A DNA stretch of 64,000 nucleotides, taken from assembly GCF_021277265.1 (NCBI RefSeq), contig NZ_JAJSOH010000003.1, positions 248,001 to 312,000 of the forward strand. Direction: 5' to 3'. Below the pieces are notes generated by a model. The model worked only from the letters and a program-made list of their open reading frames with translations. It did no database searches and was not told the origin of the DNA. Shown here in pieces: positions 35,828-44,815 of this stretch (the first letter of the stretch is position 1; each line of letters starts with the position of its first letter). This stretch comes from Kineosporia rhizophila. GTDB lineage: Bacteria; Actinomycetota; Actinomycetes; Actinomycetales; Kineosporiaceae. Both the position numbers and the translations under genes were made by a program.

Positions 35828-36448
35828 TCAGGACTCCTTGACCGCGATGGTCTCGACGTGGTGGGAGACCAGTTCGAAGGCGTCGGCCGCGTCCTCCAGG
35901 GCGTCGATGACCTCGCGCACCTTCAGCAGTTCCAGCGGCTCGTAGGCCCCGGAGTACAGCTCGGCCAGCATGTCCCGCCAGGCGTCGTCACCGACGTTCT
36001 CCAGGCGGTTGATCTCGACCCAGTACTCCTCCAGGCCCTCCATCGTGTGCAGACGGGGCAGGGCCCGGGCGGTGACCCGGGCCTGTTCCTGCAGGACCGC
36101 CAGCTGGGTCTCCACTCCGTCGGGCAGGCGGGCCGGGTTGGCCAGGACGAGCATGTCGGCGGCGGCCTCCATGTTGTCCATGCAGTCGTCCAGGGCCGAG
36201 GCCAGGGAGAAGATGTCCTCCCGGTCGAAGGGCGTGACGAACGTGCTGTTCAGCTTGCGCTTGGTGGCGTGGACGATGTCGTCGCAGGCGTGCTCGGCGT
36301 CGCGCATCCGCACCAGCAGGTCGGGCCGGTCGTCCGGCCCGGCATTGATCACGGCCTGCAGCAGCTCCGCCCCCTCGACCAGGGCGTTACCCGCCTGCAC
36401 GAGCAGGTCGATGATCGTCGTGTCTCTCGGCGTGAGTCTGAACCGCAT
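35828..36448 (-). CDS. DUF47 PhoU-like partner of the PiT transporter
   Basis: A 206-residue all-helical protein beginning MRFRLTPRDTTIIDLLVQAG, with the PhoU-like helices RMRDAEHACDDIVHATKRKL and FDREDIFSLASALDDCMDNM. DUF47 proteins are encoded next to PiT transporters and are thought to modulate phosphate uptake. The ATG at 36448 starts the family consensus; longer readings add unrelated residues. Confidence 0.88.
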   Translation of the reverse strand: MRFRLTPRDTTIIDLLVQAGNALVEGAELLQAVINAGPDDRPDLLVRMRDAEHACDDIVHATKRKLNSTFVTPFDREDIFSLASALDDCMDNMEAAADMLVLANPARLPDGVETQLAVLQEQARVTARALPRLHTMEGLEEYWVEINRLENVGDDAWRDMLAELYSGAYEPLELLKVREVIDALEDAADAFELVSHHVETIAVKES

Positions 36449-36656
36449 CTGCGCATCTCCTGTGTCCACCCGTGTCCGCGCTGACTGTAGCCAGAAACCG
36501 GACACAGTGGTCACTCGAAAGACGCGCCCCCATCAATCGTCGTTCATCCCCTGGTCACCTTGCCCGGTTCGGTGCCCGACTGTCCGGAAGATCCGGTGGC
36601 GGCCACCCGACCGAGGTGACCACCACCGTCCTTCAATTCAGCCCGAACTCGGGACG

Positions 36657-38051
36657 TCACGGAACCACGCGGGTCTCCGGTGTGTCCCCGATGTTCGCCC
36701 GGGAGCCCGCCAGGCTCCGCACCGGCGTGGAGCCCATCTCGGAACCGTCCGGCGCGTAGGCGGTTGCGATGGCCTCCTTGGCCGGGTCGGCGTCCACCGC
36801 GCCGATCCCCGCCTTCAGGTCGACCTCGATCGGGTCTTCTCCCTCGACCGTCACCGTGACCCGCTCGGCGCCCTCGGGGGCCACCACGATCGTCTCCTCG
36901 CTGGGACCGTGCTGTTCCTGGGGGTGGTAGGCGATCGGCCGGGAGTCGATCCCCTCGGCCGGAAGCAGCAGTCGCAGGCTGACCCCGCTGCCCTCGGAGC
37001 TCCAGTAGTAGGCGAAGGCCAGCACTCCCTGACCGGGCTGCTGCAGGGTGAAGACGTTCAGGTCCTGGCCCCGGAACGTCCCGGCGTAGCGCACTTTCAG
37101 GTCAGTACCCTCCAGGGGCAGGGCGGCCGTGTCCAGCGCGTCCTTCAGGCGGGCCCCAAGAGCCGCCGGGTCGGAAGAGTTGTCCCCGAGCGCTGCTTCG
37201 GCCTTGGCGGTGTAGGCGTCCATGTCCACGCCGCTCTCGCCCCAGGCCATGCCTTCGGACTCGATCGGAAGAGTCTTGCCGTCCTTGGTCAGGGTGGCCG
37301 TGATGGAGGGCGGGACTGCGTGCGGGGCGAGCACCTCCTCGACGAGCCCGCTGTCCTTCTTGCTGCTGGCGAAGACGCCGCCCTGCTCGACCGTGCCCTC
37401 GGCGGTGTAGCGGGCCTGGGTGCTGTTGGTCAGTTCGACGGTGTAGCCCACCGGGCCGACCATGACCGCCAGTCCTTCGGCGTCGTTGCTGACATCCGTC
37501 ACTCCGCTGGCCGGCCGGGTGCCCTCGGCGCCCTGGCTCTTGGTGAGCCGTTTCGCGGAGGCTCCGCGCGGCCCGGTGAACCACGACAGGCTCGAGGCCT
37601 CGCTGGGCTGGTCCTCCAGCGACGCCGACGGGGCGGCGACATAGGCCAGTACCAGTCGCTGGTTGCCCACGTCCGAGGCGTACAGCAGCTTCGCCTCGCG
37701 GTTCTCGTGCGCGACGACCTTCGGCAGCATGGCATTCAGGAACTTCTCGTTCGTGGCCAGGGAGCCGCGCAGCGGGCTGTCGACGAGAGCCCGGCTGGGG
37801 ACGACCAGGCTCGGCTTCTCCTGCTCGGAGGCGGGCGCCGAACGATCGGCCTGACCCGAGCCCAGGGCCTGCATACCGGCGGCCGCCCCGACCACGGCGA
37901 CCACGGCCGCGACCGAGGTCGCCACCCGGATCCGCCGCGCCCGCTGGTTCTTTCGCTCGCGCTGCAGGAACGCAGGGTAGGGCTGCACCTCGTCGCCGGC
38001 GAAGGTGGCCTCGTCGGCGAGGGCCGCCCGCAGTTCGGTCTCGATGTTCAT
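36657..38051 (-). CDS. Membrane-anchored protein co-transcribed with an ECF sigma factor
   Basis: A 464-residue protein with a cytoplasmic N-terminus (MNIETELRAALADEA), one transmembrane helix at about residues 43-65 (VATSVAAVVAVVGAAAG) and a large extracellular domain. The layout matches proteins encoded downstream of SigE-family sigma factors, where the short N-terminus may act as an anti-sigma region. I recognise no enzyme domain. ATG 38051 overlaps the sigma gene stop by one base position. Confidence 0.65.
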   Translation of the reverse strand: MNIETELRAALADEATFAGDEVQPYPAFLQRERKNQRARRIRVATSVAAVVAVVGAAAGMQALGSGQADRSAPASEQEKPSLVVPSRALVDSPLRGSLATNEKFLNAMLPKVVAHENREAKLLYASDVGNQRLVLAYVAAPSASLEDQPSEASSLSWFTGPRGASAKRLTKSQGAEGTRPASGVTDVSNDAEGLAVMVGPVGYTVELTNSTQARYTAEGTVEQGGVFASSKKDSGLVEEVLAPHAVPPSITATLTKDGKTLPIESEGMAWGESGVDMDAYTAKAEAALGDNSSDPAALGARLKDALDTAALPLEGTDLKVRYAGTFRGQDLNVFTLQQPGQGVLAFAYYWSSEGSGVSLRLLLPAEGIDSRPIAYHPQEQHGPSEETIVVAPEGAERVTVTVEGEDPIEVDLKAGIGAVDADPAKEAIATAYAPDGSEMGSTPVRSLAGSRANIGDTPETRVVP

Positions 38052-38617
38052 CACGGCCTCCGCAGAGCAGGGGTTGTCTTCACGGACGGGGTAGCGCCGG
38101 CCGGGCCGGCCGCCATCGTGCTGCGCAGGCGCTCCAGGCCCCGCGAGACCTGGCTCTTGACCGTGCCCACCGAACAGCCCATGGCTGCGGCGACCTCGGC
38201 CTCGGACAGGTCCTCGAAGTAGCGCAGGACCAGGGCCGCGCGCATCTTGACCGGCAAACGGCGCAGGGCGGCGATGAGTTGCTGACGCTGATCGATCCGC
38301 TCGTAGGGGTCGTGGTGACCCGGATCCACCGACAGGCTCGGGATCTCCCCGAAGCTGCGCCGGCGGCGCCACGAGATCGCCGTGGTCACCATCGCCCGGC
38401 GCACGTACTCCAGCGGGGCATCCATGCGCGAGACCTTGGGCCAGTGCCGGTGCACCTTCTCCAGGGCGCTCTGCACCAGGTCCTCGGCCCGGTCGCGGTC
38501 CCCGGTGAGCAGGAACGCGGTCCGGTTCAGCGAGCGCCAGTACTGCTGCACGAAGACCTGGAACCCGTCTTCGTCACTCGTCACGGTCGGCACCGTAAAG
38601 CACTCTCCAACCGTCAT
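38051..38617 (-). CDS. ECF sigma factor, SigE (SigE-like actinobacterial) family
   Basis: A 188-residue sigma factor. Region 2 includes YWRSLNRTAFLLTGDRDRAE and DLVQSALEKVHRHW, and region 4 includes LRRLPVKMRAALVLRYFEDL, then SEAEVAAAMGCSVGTVKSQV. It recruits RNA polymerase to stress- or envelope-type promoters. The start is uncertain: ATG 38617 has AGGAGG 16 bases away, while in-frame GTG codons slightly downstream have GGAGAG at a better distance. The next gene probably encodes its membrane regulator. Confidence 0.88.
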   Translation of the reverse strand: MTVGECFTVPTVTSDEDGFQVFVQQYWRSLNRTAFLLTGDRDRAEDLVQSALEKVHRHWPKVSRMDAPLEYVRRAMVTTAISWRRRRSFGEIPSLSVDPGHHDPYERIDQRQQLIAALRRLPVKMRAALVLRYFEDLSEAEVAAAMGCSVGTVKSQVSRGLERLRSTMAAGPAGATPSVKTTPALRRP

Positions 38618-38699
38618 CGTGGGTACGCATCACCTCCTAAGAAACGTGCGTTGACCCAGGAAAGGTTGAGAGCCGATCCGCCGAAATCTTCAGCGCCCC

Positions 38700-39104
38700 T
38701 CAGGCGGGCCAGTCGAGCGTCTCGTCGAAGACCTCGGCCAGGCGGCGCATGTCCTCTCCGGCCGCGTGCTGCGACGTGGCCTGGAACGACCAGACCGGCT
38801 CACCGAGCACCACGTGCGACAGAGCCCAGGCCAACTGCACCCACCCGGTGTGCGTCGCGGTGATCTGCAGGCCGCCGCCGTGCGGGCTCCAGGTGCGCTC
38901 GCCGTCCCAGCCGCGGAAGTCCTCGTAGAGCGAGCGCAGGAAGGACGACGGTCCCTCTCCCTGCAGCAGCACGACCTGCACGTCGACCTGCACGAACGGA
39001 CCGCTCGCGCGGACCCGCAGGCCGGCCACGGCGGGGTCGTCCGGACCCCAGGGGTAGTCCTTCTCGAAGTGCAGGACGACGTCGCCCTCGGCGCGGATCT
39101 GCAT
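38700..39104 (-). CDS. DUF6228-like protein of unknown function
   Basis: A 134-residue soluble protein. FLRSLYEDFRGWDGERTWSP followed by LQITATHTGWVQLAWALSH matches the DUF6228 group of actinomycetes, whose role is unknown. No membrane segment or signal peptide is seen. It lies four bases behind the YCII-type gene on the same strand, so the two may be co-transcribed. Confidence 0.65.
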   Translation of the reverse strand: MQIRAEGDVVLHFEKDYPWGPDDPAVAGLRVRASGPFVQVDVQVVLLQGEGPSSFLRSLYEDFRGWDGERTWSPHGGGLQITATHTGWVQLAWALSHVVLGEPVWSFQATSQHAAGEDMRRLAEVFDETLDWPA

Positions 39105-39108
39105 GGGC

Positions 39109-39417
39109 TCAGACGGTCGGCCGGAAGATCCGCATCGGCCGGATGCTCACATCACGCCAGACGTCGCCGGTCACGTACGGCTCGGCGTCGTACCAGGCCC
39201 GGAAGGCCGCCTCGTCGGCGAAGGCCACGTGCATGGACGAGCCGATCATGCGCCCGTCGTCATCGAGGATGGCGCCACCGCTGAGCAGTTCGCCCCGCTC
39301 GCTGAGGACCTGGGCGCCCGCGAGGTGTGCCTCCCGCACCGCCAGACGCCGCTCCAGCGCGTGCTCGTCCGTGCCGTCCCAGGCGGTGATCAGGTATTCG
39401 ACCGACTTGGTGCTCAT
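39109..39417 (-). CDS. YCII-family protein
   Basis: A 102-residue single-domain YCII-like protein: SVEYLITAWDGTDEHALERR, REAHLAGAQVLSERGELLSG and AFADEAAFRAWYDAEPYVTG are the family pattern, with a conserved His and an Asp near the active site. The function is unknown. It is the first gene before the DUF6228 gene. Confidence 0.78.
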   Translation of the reverse strand: MSTKSVEYLITAWDGTDEHALERRLAVREAHLAGAQVLSERGELLSGGAILDDDGRMIGSSMHVAFADEAAFRAWYDAEPYVTGDVWRDVSIRPMRIFRPTV

Positions 39418-39456
39418 GGGCGCCAGCGTATTCGAGACGGAGCCTGACGAAAGTCC

Positions 39457-39828
39457 TCAGAAGTCCTGCCCGAGGATCGTCACCGCCATCCCCAGGGCCA
39501 TCGCGCTGGTGGCAGCGGCGAACACCCGGTAGAAGGGCGGCGAGATGGTGGGCATGCCCTGCTCGCGCATGGCGTCGTTCACCCCAGCGGCGTTATCCCG
39601 AATGTTCAGGGCCACGACCAGCCCGCCGGTTGCCCCGGTGAGTAGGAACGGCAGAACGAACCATTTCAGCAACGACACGTCGAGATCGAAAATGAAACCG
39701 CTCAGGAAACCGATGATGGCGAAGAGCCAGGCCAGCGGAAGGGCGTAAGACAGTGCCCGGCTCGGCTGGGGCATGGCCCGGATCGAGCGCAGGTATGAGG
39801 CCGGCGTCAGGGTCTGGGTGGGCGGCAT
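39457..39828 (-). CDS. Small membrane protein, unknown
   Basis: A 123-residue protein with three to four hydrophobic segments, including ALPLAWLFAIIGFLSGFIF and FVLPFLLTGATGGLVVAL. It shares layout and a central RDNAAG/RGNASR-like motif with the protein of the preceding gene, so the two seem to be distant paralogs. One base separates the genes. No family is recognised. Confidence 0.55.
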   Translation of the reverse strand: MPPTQTLTPASYLRSIRAMPQPSRALSYALPLAWLFAIIGFLSGFIFDLDVSLLKWFVLPFLLTGATGGLVVALNIRDNAAGVNDAMREQGMPTISPPFYRVFAAATSAMALGMAVTILGQDF

Positions 39829-39829
39829 G

Positions 39830-40171
39830 TCAGAACCGTCCCGACAGGATGAGCCAGACGAACATGATCCCGACGGCCATGATGCCCACACCCAGCAGTC
39901 GGACGGCGATCAGGGGGAACACCACCGCCCCTTCCTGCTTCGACAGCTCGATCATCCGGGAGGCGTTACCCCGGAAGTCCAGGGCGTAGACCAGCCCGGC
40001 CAGGAACATCACGACGGTGAAAGGCAGCATGGACCACTGGATTCCGCCGTCAGTGGGCGTCGCAAAGCCGATGACGGAGATCACCCAGGTGGCCATGGCC
40101 AGCCAGAACAACGTCCTGATGGGTTGCGGCAGGCGAAGAACCATCCGGAAAGGGGCAAAGAACGTCTGCAT
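39830..40171 (-). CDS. Small membrane protein, unknown, paralog of its neighbour
   Basis: A 113-residue protein with several hydrophobic segments (TLFWLAMATWVISVIGFA, MLPFTVVMFLAGLVYAL, LLGVGIMAVGIMFVWLI). LDFRGNASRMIELSKQEG parallels LNIRDNAAGVNDAMREQG in the next protein. I choose ATG 40171. They form a two-gene unit of unknown function. Confidence 0.55.
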   Translation of the reverse strand: MQTFFAPFRMVLRLPQPIRTLFWLAMATWVISVIGFATPTDGGIQWSMLPFTVVMFLAGLVYALDFRGNASRMIELSKQEGAVVFPLIAVRLLGVGIMAVGIMFVWLILSGRF

Positions 40172-40331
40172 GCCCGCAGACGCTAATCGGGCAATCTCCC
40201 CTCGCAACTCAAGATCGTCAACGTCCAGGTCGGTGAACTTCGGTCAAGCTCATCACTTCAGTTGGGCGGAAGGTGATCCGATGTCATGAGGTGACCGTGA
40301 CCTCGTCGATGCAGTGGTCGAGGAGTACACC

Positions 40332-40739
40332 GTGGACGATCTCCCTGCAGGCGGCACCGTTCTTAGTGCCGAGGCAGTCCCCGTCTCCCCGCGTCGTCGC
40401 TGGCTGATCGTGACGGGCGCCGGGGTGGTGGCGGTCGGAGCGCTGATGGCCGGCCCGGCCACTGCTGCCGAACTGGTCTCCTTCATCGACCGGGCCCCGC
40501 GGAACGCGCAGGAGGTCGAGCGGATGGAGGTCTTCTACCAAGGTCGCTCCTACACCTGGGCTCAGATCTACAAGCTGCAGAAACAGGGCAAGGCCGGATA
40601 CACGGTGGAGGAGCCGACCACCTACAACAAGGGTCAGGCCTTTGCCTTCGACTCCGCCACAGAGGCCGATGCCTGGGCCTGCGCCAACATCGCCGGCCTG
40701 GCGGCGCGACCGGTGTGCCAGTCACAGCCACCGGGCTGA
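40332..40739 (+). CDS. Small membrane-anchored or exported protein, unknown
   Basis: A protein of about 135 residues with one hydrophobic segment (WLIVTGAGVVAVGALMAGPA) ending before AAELVSF, so it is exported or anchored. The remainder is polar with two cysteines near the end that could form a disulfide. GTG 40332 has AGGAG seven bases upstream; GTG 40314 is an alternative. No family recognised. Confidence 0.5.
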   Translation: MDDLPAGGTVLSAEAVPVSPRRRWLIVTGAGVVAVGALMAGPATAAELVSFIDRAPRNAQEVERMEVFYQGRSYTWAQIYKLQKQGKAGYTVEEPTTYNKGQAFAFDSATEADAWACANIAGLAARPVCQSQPPG

Positions 40740-40775
40740 GCAGTCCTAAGACCGCCCGGCCCTGCCTCGATCACT

Positions 40776-40792
40776 TCCTACGAGGTGTAGGA
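40776..40792 (+). promoter_or_regulatory. Inverted-repeat operator before the GDSL-hydrolase/tetR operon
   Basis: TCCTAC-GAGGT-GTAGGA is a perfect 6-bp dyad ending eight bases before the ATG at 40800. TAGGAT (40788-40793) inside it could be a -10 element for a leaderless transcript, and AGGA alternatively a ribosome binding site. Either way a bound TetR dimer would block expression of the operon that encodes it. Confidence 0.5.
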
Positions 40793-40799
40793 TAAATCC

Positions 40800-41975
40800 A
40801 TGAGTTCGATGGATACGTGGTCGCAGCTGGTCATCGGAGCTGCCGAAGTGGAGCGCACCGAGCGCGGTCTGCGGCTGCACCGCCTGCCCGCGTGGGTCCG
40901 GCGGCAGTTCGCAGACGGCCAGCTCATGGCCATGCAGGCTCAGCCCTCCGGCGTGCGTCTGGCCTTCACCACCACCGCCACCCGCATCGACCTGGTCACC
41001 CATCCGGTGCGCCTGGCCTACCGGGGGCTGGATCGCCCCCGCGGCAACATCGACGTCTGCATCGACGGCGAGCTCGTCCTGCGCGACCCTCTGACCGACG
41101 GGGACGTCAACGAGGTCGACCTGCAGACCGGCCAGACCACCCATCAGCCCGGACAGCCGCATCACACGCACCTGCGCGGCCTGTCCGCCGGCGACAAACG
41201 GGTGGAGATCTGGCTGCCGCACAACGAGAGCGTGGACCTCGTCGACCTGAGCGCCGACGCGCAGCTGCACCCGCTGACCACGCCGGCGCTGCGATGGGTG
41301 CACCACGGCAGCTCGATCAGCCAGGGCTCCAACGCCGCCGCCCCCACCCAGATCTGGCCAGTGGTCGCCGCCCAGCAGCTCGGCCTGAACCTGCGCAACC
41401 TGGGCTTCGGCGGCAGCGCGCTCGTGGACCCCTTCATGGCCCGCGTGATCCGCGACAGTCCCGCCGACCTGATCAGCGTCAAGCTCGGCATTAACGTCGT
41501 TAATCTCGACGGGATGCGCAGCCGCACCTTCGTCCCCGCCGTCCACGGCTTCCTCGACACGATCCGCGAAGGCCACCCTGACGTCCCCCTGCTCGTGATG
41601 TCACCGATCTACTGCGGCATCCACGAGAACACGCCCGGGCCGGGCGCTATCGATCCGGCGAGCCTGGGCACCGGCCAGGTGCGTTTCCTGGCGACCGGCC
41701 GGGAAGGCGACACTGAACTCGGGCGCCTGACACTGTCGGTGATCCGAAAACTGCTCGAGGACGTCGTCAAGTCTCGTTCGGATCGCAATCTGCACTACCT
41801 CGACGGGACGCAGTTGTACGGCGAGAAAGACGCAGTGCAGCTGCCTTTGCCCGACGCCCTGCACCCAGACGTCGCCACGCATCGCCTGATCGGCGAGCGT
41901 TTCGCCAAGCACGTGCGCTCTGAGCGTCCGGACGGTTCGCAGGAGGGGCAGCGGTCATGGCTCGCGCAGGCCTGA
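40800..41975 (+). CDS. SGNH/GDSL-family hydrolase
   Basis: A 391-residue esterase-like protein without a signal peptide. Residues about 1-160 form a beta-rich N-terminal domain as in CE2/CE3-type SGNH esterases. The hydrolase part has the Ser motif HHGSSISQGS, the Gly in NLGFGGSALVD, the Asn-like LGINVVNLD and the Asp-His pair DALHPD. Such enzymes deacylate sugars or other small esters. It overlaps the TetR gene by 19 bases, so both are made together and are likely controlled by the operator just upstream. Confidence 0.82.
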   Translation: MSSMDTWSQLVIGAAEVERTERGLRLHRLPAWVRRQFADGQLMAMQAQPSGVRLAFTTTATRIDLVTHPVRLAYRGLDRPRGNIDVCIDGELVLRDPLTDGDVNEVDLQTGQTTHQPGQPHHTHLRGLSAGDKRVEIWLPHNESVDLVDLSADAQLHPLTTPALRWVHHGSSISQGSNAAAPTQIWPVVAAQQLGLNLRNLGFGGSALVDPFMARVIRDSPADLISVKLGINVVNLDGMRSRTFVPAVHGFLDTIREGHPDVPLLVMSPIYCGIHENTPGPGAIDPASLGTGQVRFLATGREGDTELGRLTLSVIRKLLEDVVKSRSDRNLHYLDGTQLYGEKDAVQLPLPDALHPDVATHRLIGERFAKHVRSERPDGSQEGQRSWLAQA

Positions 41976-42523
41976 ACCAGGAGATCGTCGAGGCGACCGC
42001 CGCCCAACTGGCCGACCAGGAAGGACTGGCCGGGCTGTCCCTGAGCGCGGTGGCCCGCCAGCTGAAGGTTCAGCCGGCGAGCCTCTACGTGCACGTGGCC
42101 AACCGGCCCGCCCTGCTGGCCGCTCTGCACCGCCGCGCCCTGGGCGACCTCGCCACCCGGATCAGCCACGAGATCGCCGGAAGGTCTGGGCTGGAAGCGC
42201 TTCAGGGACTGGCCGAGGCCCACCGCAGCCTGGCCCAGGAACACCCGGGGGCGTGGGCCGCACTGCAGCAGATCGCCGACGCCGACACCGCCACCTCGAA
42301 AGAGGCGGCCGAGGTGGTCCGGCTCAACATGGCCGTCCTTCGCCAGTACGACATCGCAGCAGACGAAACCGTTCACGCCACCCGGGTGATCGGTTCAGCC
42401 ATCAACGGTTTCGTCTCCCTCGAACTCCAGCACGCTTTCGGCCACCGTGACGTCGATGCCGAAGCATCGTTCCAGCGGATGGTCAGTGCCCTGGACCGTG
42501 CGCTGCGCAGCTGGCCGTCGTGA
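41957..42523 (+). CDS. TetR-family regulator (WHG domain)
   Basis: A 188-residue repressor. The helix-turn-helix is LSLSAVARQLKVQPASLYVHV with the YxHV end typical of TetR proteins; the C-terminal part resembles the TetR WHG ligand domain. It is translationally coupled to the GDSL hydrolase and probably represses its own operon through the dyad at 40776-40792. The ligand is unknown. Confidence 0.85.
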   Translation: MARAGLNQEIVEATAAQLADQEGLAGLSLSAVARQLKVQPASLYVHVANRPALLAALHRRALGDLATRISHEIAGRSGLEALQGLAEAHRSLAQEHPGAWAALQQIADADTATSKEAAEVVRLNMAVLRQYDIAADETVHATRVIGSAINGFVSLELQHAFGHRDVDAEASFQRMVSALDRALRSWPS

Positions 42524-42663
42524 TGGCTTGCGGTACCACTTGAGGACGCTTGTGGGCCTGCATGTTTCGCTCTCACCAGTGCGTGGGAGGACTTCCGCGG
42601 CAGATCGCGCACCGATTGCCCGGGATCGCGGGGGAGCGGCTCACTCGCATCCGGACGTGTGAG

Positions 42664-43083
42664 TCACAAGGCGCGGACCGCCTCGACCAGCGGCCGCATG
42701 CGCTCGGCGTCGAAAGCGCTGAGCATGGCCACGATCCGCCCCTCCCGCACGGTGAGGCGATCGCGGCCGGGGATGTCGATCCGGCTGCCGTCCGACAAGG
42801 TGCCGCGGATCACGAGGTCTACCACGATCTGCGCGCCCTCGGACGTCACCACGGCGGACTCGGAGTAGTCCGGCATCAGCCTGGTGAAGAGGGCAAGACG
42901 CTGAGACAACGCCTGCAGCAACACGTCTGCGGGATAGAACCCGTCCGCCGGTTCGGCCGGCTCGTGCCGCAGCTCCACCTCCGGCCCCAGCCACTGACGC
43001 ATAGCCTCCTGCGTCGCCGCCGGCCCCTGCGCAAAGGCCTGCTCCAGCTCGCCCGCGACCTCGGCCGCCATGGCTTCCTTCAT
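42664..43083 (-). CDS. SnoaL/NTF2-like fold protein
   Basis: A 139-residue protein of the NTF2-like superfamily: a helical start (EVAGELEQAFAQGPAATQEA), a central VTSEGAQIVVDLVIRG strand pair and REGRIVAMLSAFDAERM at the end. Polyketide cyclases, isomerases and ligand-binding proteins share this fold, so no function is claimed. GGAGGAG precedes ATG 43083. Confidence 0.65.
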   Translation of the reverse strand: MKEAMAAEVAGELEQAFAQGPAATQEAMRQWLGPEVELRHEPAEPADGFYPADVLLQALSQRLALFTRLMPDYSESAVVTSEGAQIVVDLVIRGTLSDGSRIDIPGRDRLTVREGRIVAMLSAFDAERMRPLVEAVRAL

Positions 43084-43366
43084 TGCTGCTCCTCCGCCTC
43101 GCTGGAGGTCCAGCCTCGGGCCGGCGCCTGCGCCCGGGCAAGCTCCAGCGATCTGCTGAGCGCAGATGCAAGGTCGAACACTGAGACGGTCGCCCGAGCG
43201 CCGGCTTGAACGCTCGCAGGCCCGGCCTGCTCGGCATCAGTAAGGCTGCTACTGGGACGCCGATGGCGATCGAGTTGGTTGCGACGCTGGGGCGGGTCAT
43301 GGGCGGGGCGAACCGGCTCCTGGTGCGCAGGCGCTGTACGAAGTGGTCCTGAGCGTGGCCAAAGGC

Positions 43367-43825
43367 TCAGACCCAAGGGGCGGCGCTGCCGCCCGCGGGC
43401 CCGGCTGCCGGGCTGCTTCCAGCCCCGGAGTCCAGCTGTGCTGCCAGGTCTTTCACGCGGGTGGTGATGTCGTCGCGGATCAGGCGCATGCGTTCCATGC
43501 CTTCGATGCCGCGCTGCGAGGGCTCGTCGGTCTCCCAGGTGATCACCGGCGTGCCGCCCACGGGTTCGACGCGGGCCTCGCTGCCCAGGACCACCACCAG
43601 GTCGGCGGCGGCGACCATGTCCGAGGTCAGGGCCTTGGGTGCCTGGCCGCTCATGTCGACGCCGACCTCGGCCAGCGACTGCACGGACTGGGCATTGAGT
43701 TTGGTGCCAGCATCGGTTCCGGCGGAGTCCACCTCGATGCCGGCACCGGCGTGCTGGCGCATCAGGGCGGCGGCCATCTGGGACTTGCCGCCGTTGCGGA
43801 CGCAGACGAACAGGACTTTGCTCAC
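43367..43825 (-). CDS. arsC: Arsenate reductase-like low-molecular-weight phosphatase
   Basis: A 152-residue protein of the LMW-phosphatase/ArsC fold. The P-loop is FVCVRNGGKSQMA: Cys8 followed by five residues and Lys14 where classical enzymes have Arg. This CX5K form is common in actinobacterial, mycothiol-linked members. It would reduce arsenate to arsenite; a phosphatase role is the alternative. The C-terminus is a low-complexity Gly/Ala/Ser tail. It lies downstream of arsM on the same strand with a 76-base gap. Confidence 0.75.
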   Translation of the reverse strand: MSKVLFVCVRNGGKSQMAAALMRQHAGAGIEVDSAGTDAGTKLNAQSVQSLAEVGVDMSGQAPKALTSDMVAAADLVVVLGSEARVEPVGGTPVITWETDEPSQRGIEGMERMRLIRDDITTRVKDLAAQLDSGAGSSPAAGPAGGSAAPWV

Positions 43826-43901
43826 GGCTGGAACTGCCTTCCGAGGAGGTGAGGGGCCGACGTCGCCTGGACGGGGGTGATGGCCATGGGTGGGGTGAGG
43901 C

Positions 43902-44783
43902 TCAGCAGCAACCGGTTGGTCCGCAGGCGGCCGACTCGTCTTGGCCGCTGCGATCGTTCTGGCTGATAAGCGTCAGCAGCTGGGGCGCGTCGCTGGGCTT
44001 GGTCGCGCGGATGATGGCGCCGTGCATGCCCGGGACCGCCTCGTGCGTGAATTCCACCGCGGCGTCGGTGAAACCGGCCGCAGCCAGTCCGTCGAGGTAT
44101 TCGCTGCGGGACAGGGCGCCGGCGATGCAGCCGACGTAGCTGCCGCGTTCGGCCCGCTCGGCCGGGCTGAGGTGGTCCTCGGCCACGACGTCGCTGATCC
44201 CGATCCGCCCGCCCGGGACCAGGACCCGGAACATCTCGGCCAGCACCGCGCTCTTGTCGGTGGACAGGTTCACCACGCAGTTGCTGATCACCACGTCGAT
44301 CGAGGCGGCCGGCAGCGGGATGGCCTCGATCTGGCCCTTGAGAAACTCCACGTTCGTGGCGTCGGCCTTCGCGGCGTTGGCGCGGGCCAGGGCCAGCATC
44401 TCCTCGGTCATGTCCAGCCCGAACGCCCGGCCGGTCGGGCCGACCCGCTTCGCCGACAGCAGCACGTCGATCCCACCGCCCGAGCCTAGGTCGAGCACCC
44501 GGTCGCCCGGCTGCAGGGAAGCCACCGCCATTGGGTTCCCGCAGCCCAGCGACGCGGCCAGTGCCTCAGCCGGCAGACCCTCCACGTCCTCACCCGCGTA
44601 CAGGCCCGCCCCGAAGGAGCCGTCCAGGGCCATGGAGCCGGCCGCAACGTCCGGGCCACAACACGAGGCAGACGCCCCCTGCGCACCCGTGCTGGACACG
44701 GCGATCGCGGCTGCGGCGTACCCGGCCCGGACCTGCTCGCGCAGGTCCCCGGCACCATCGGCCCGGTTGATCGGTGTCGTCAT
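43902..44783 (-). CDS. arsM: Arsenite S-adenosylmethionine methyltransferase
   Basis: A 293-residue enzyme that methylates arsenite. VLDLGSGGGIDVLLSAKRVG is the SAM loop typical of ArsM, preceded by SLGCGNP. Conserved arsenic-binding cysteines appear in SCCGPD near the start, in VISNCVVNLS and in SYVGCIAGAL. The C-terminus adds CGPTGCC, a further thiol cluster. GAGGAG precedes ATG 44783. It is divergent from arsR across a shared operator. Confidence 0.92.
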   Translation of the reverse strand: MTTPINRADGAGDLREQVRAGYAAAAIAVSSTGAQGASASCCGPDVAAGSMALDGSFGAGLYAGEDVEGLPAEALAASLGCGNPMAVASLQPGDRVLDLGSGGGIDVLLSAKRVGPTGRAFGLDMTEEMLALARANAAKADATNVEFLKGQIEAIPLPAASIDVVISNCVVNLSTDKSAVLAEMFRVLVPGGRIGISDVVAEDHLSPAERAERGSYVGCIAGALSRSEYLDGLAAAGFTDAAVEFTHEAVPGMHGAIIRATKPSDAPQLLTLISQNDRSGQDESAACGPTGCC

Positions 44784-44815
44784 GATCCCCACTCCTCGAA
44801 ACGAGAGATAGACGC

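Noticed and set aside
38580..38630. Tiny frame starting just after AGGAGG upstream of the sigma factor (MRTHDDGWRVLYGADRDE)
   Set aside because: The spacing of two bases between AGGAGG and its ATG is too short for translation. A leader peptide cannot be shown.
43080..43182. Short minus-strand frame ending ARGWTSSEAEEQQ that overlaps the start of the SnoaL-like gene by ATGA
   Set aside because: The overlap suggests coupling, but there is no ribosome binding site or good start and the sequence upstream is not protein-like. The GGAGGAG inside it is simply the ribosome binding site of the next gene.
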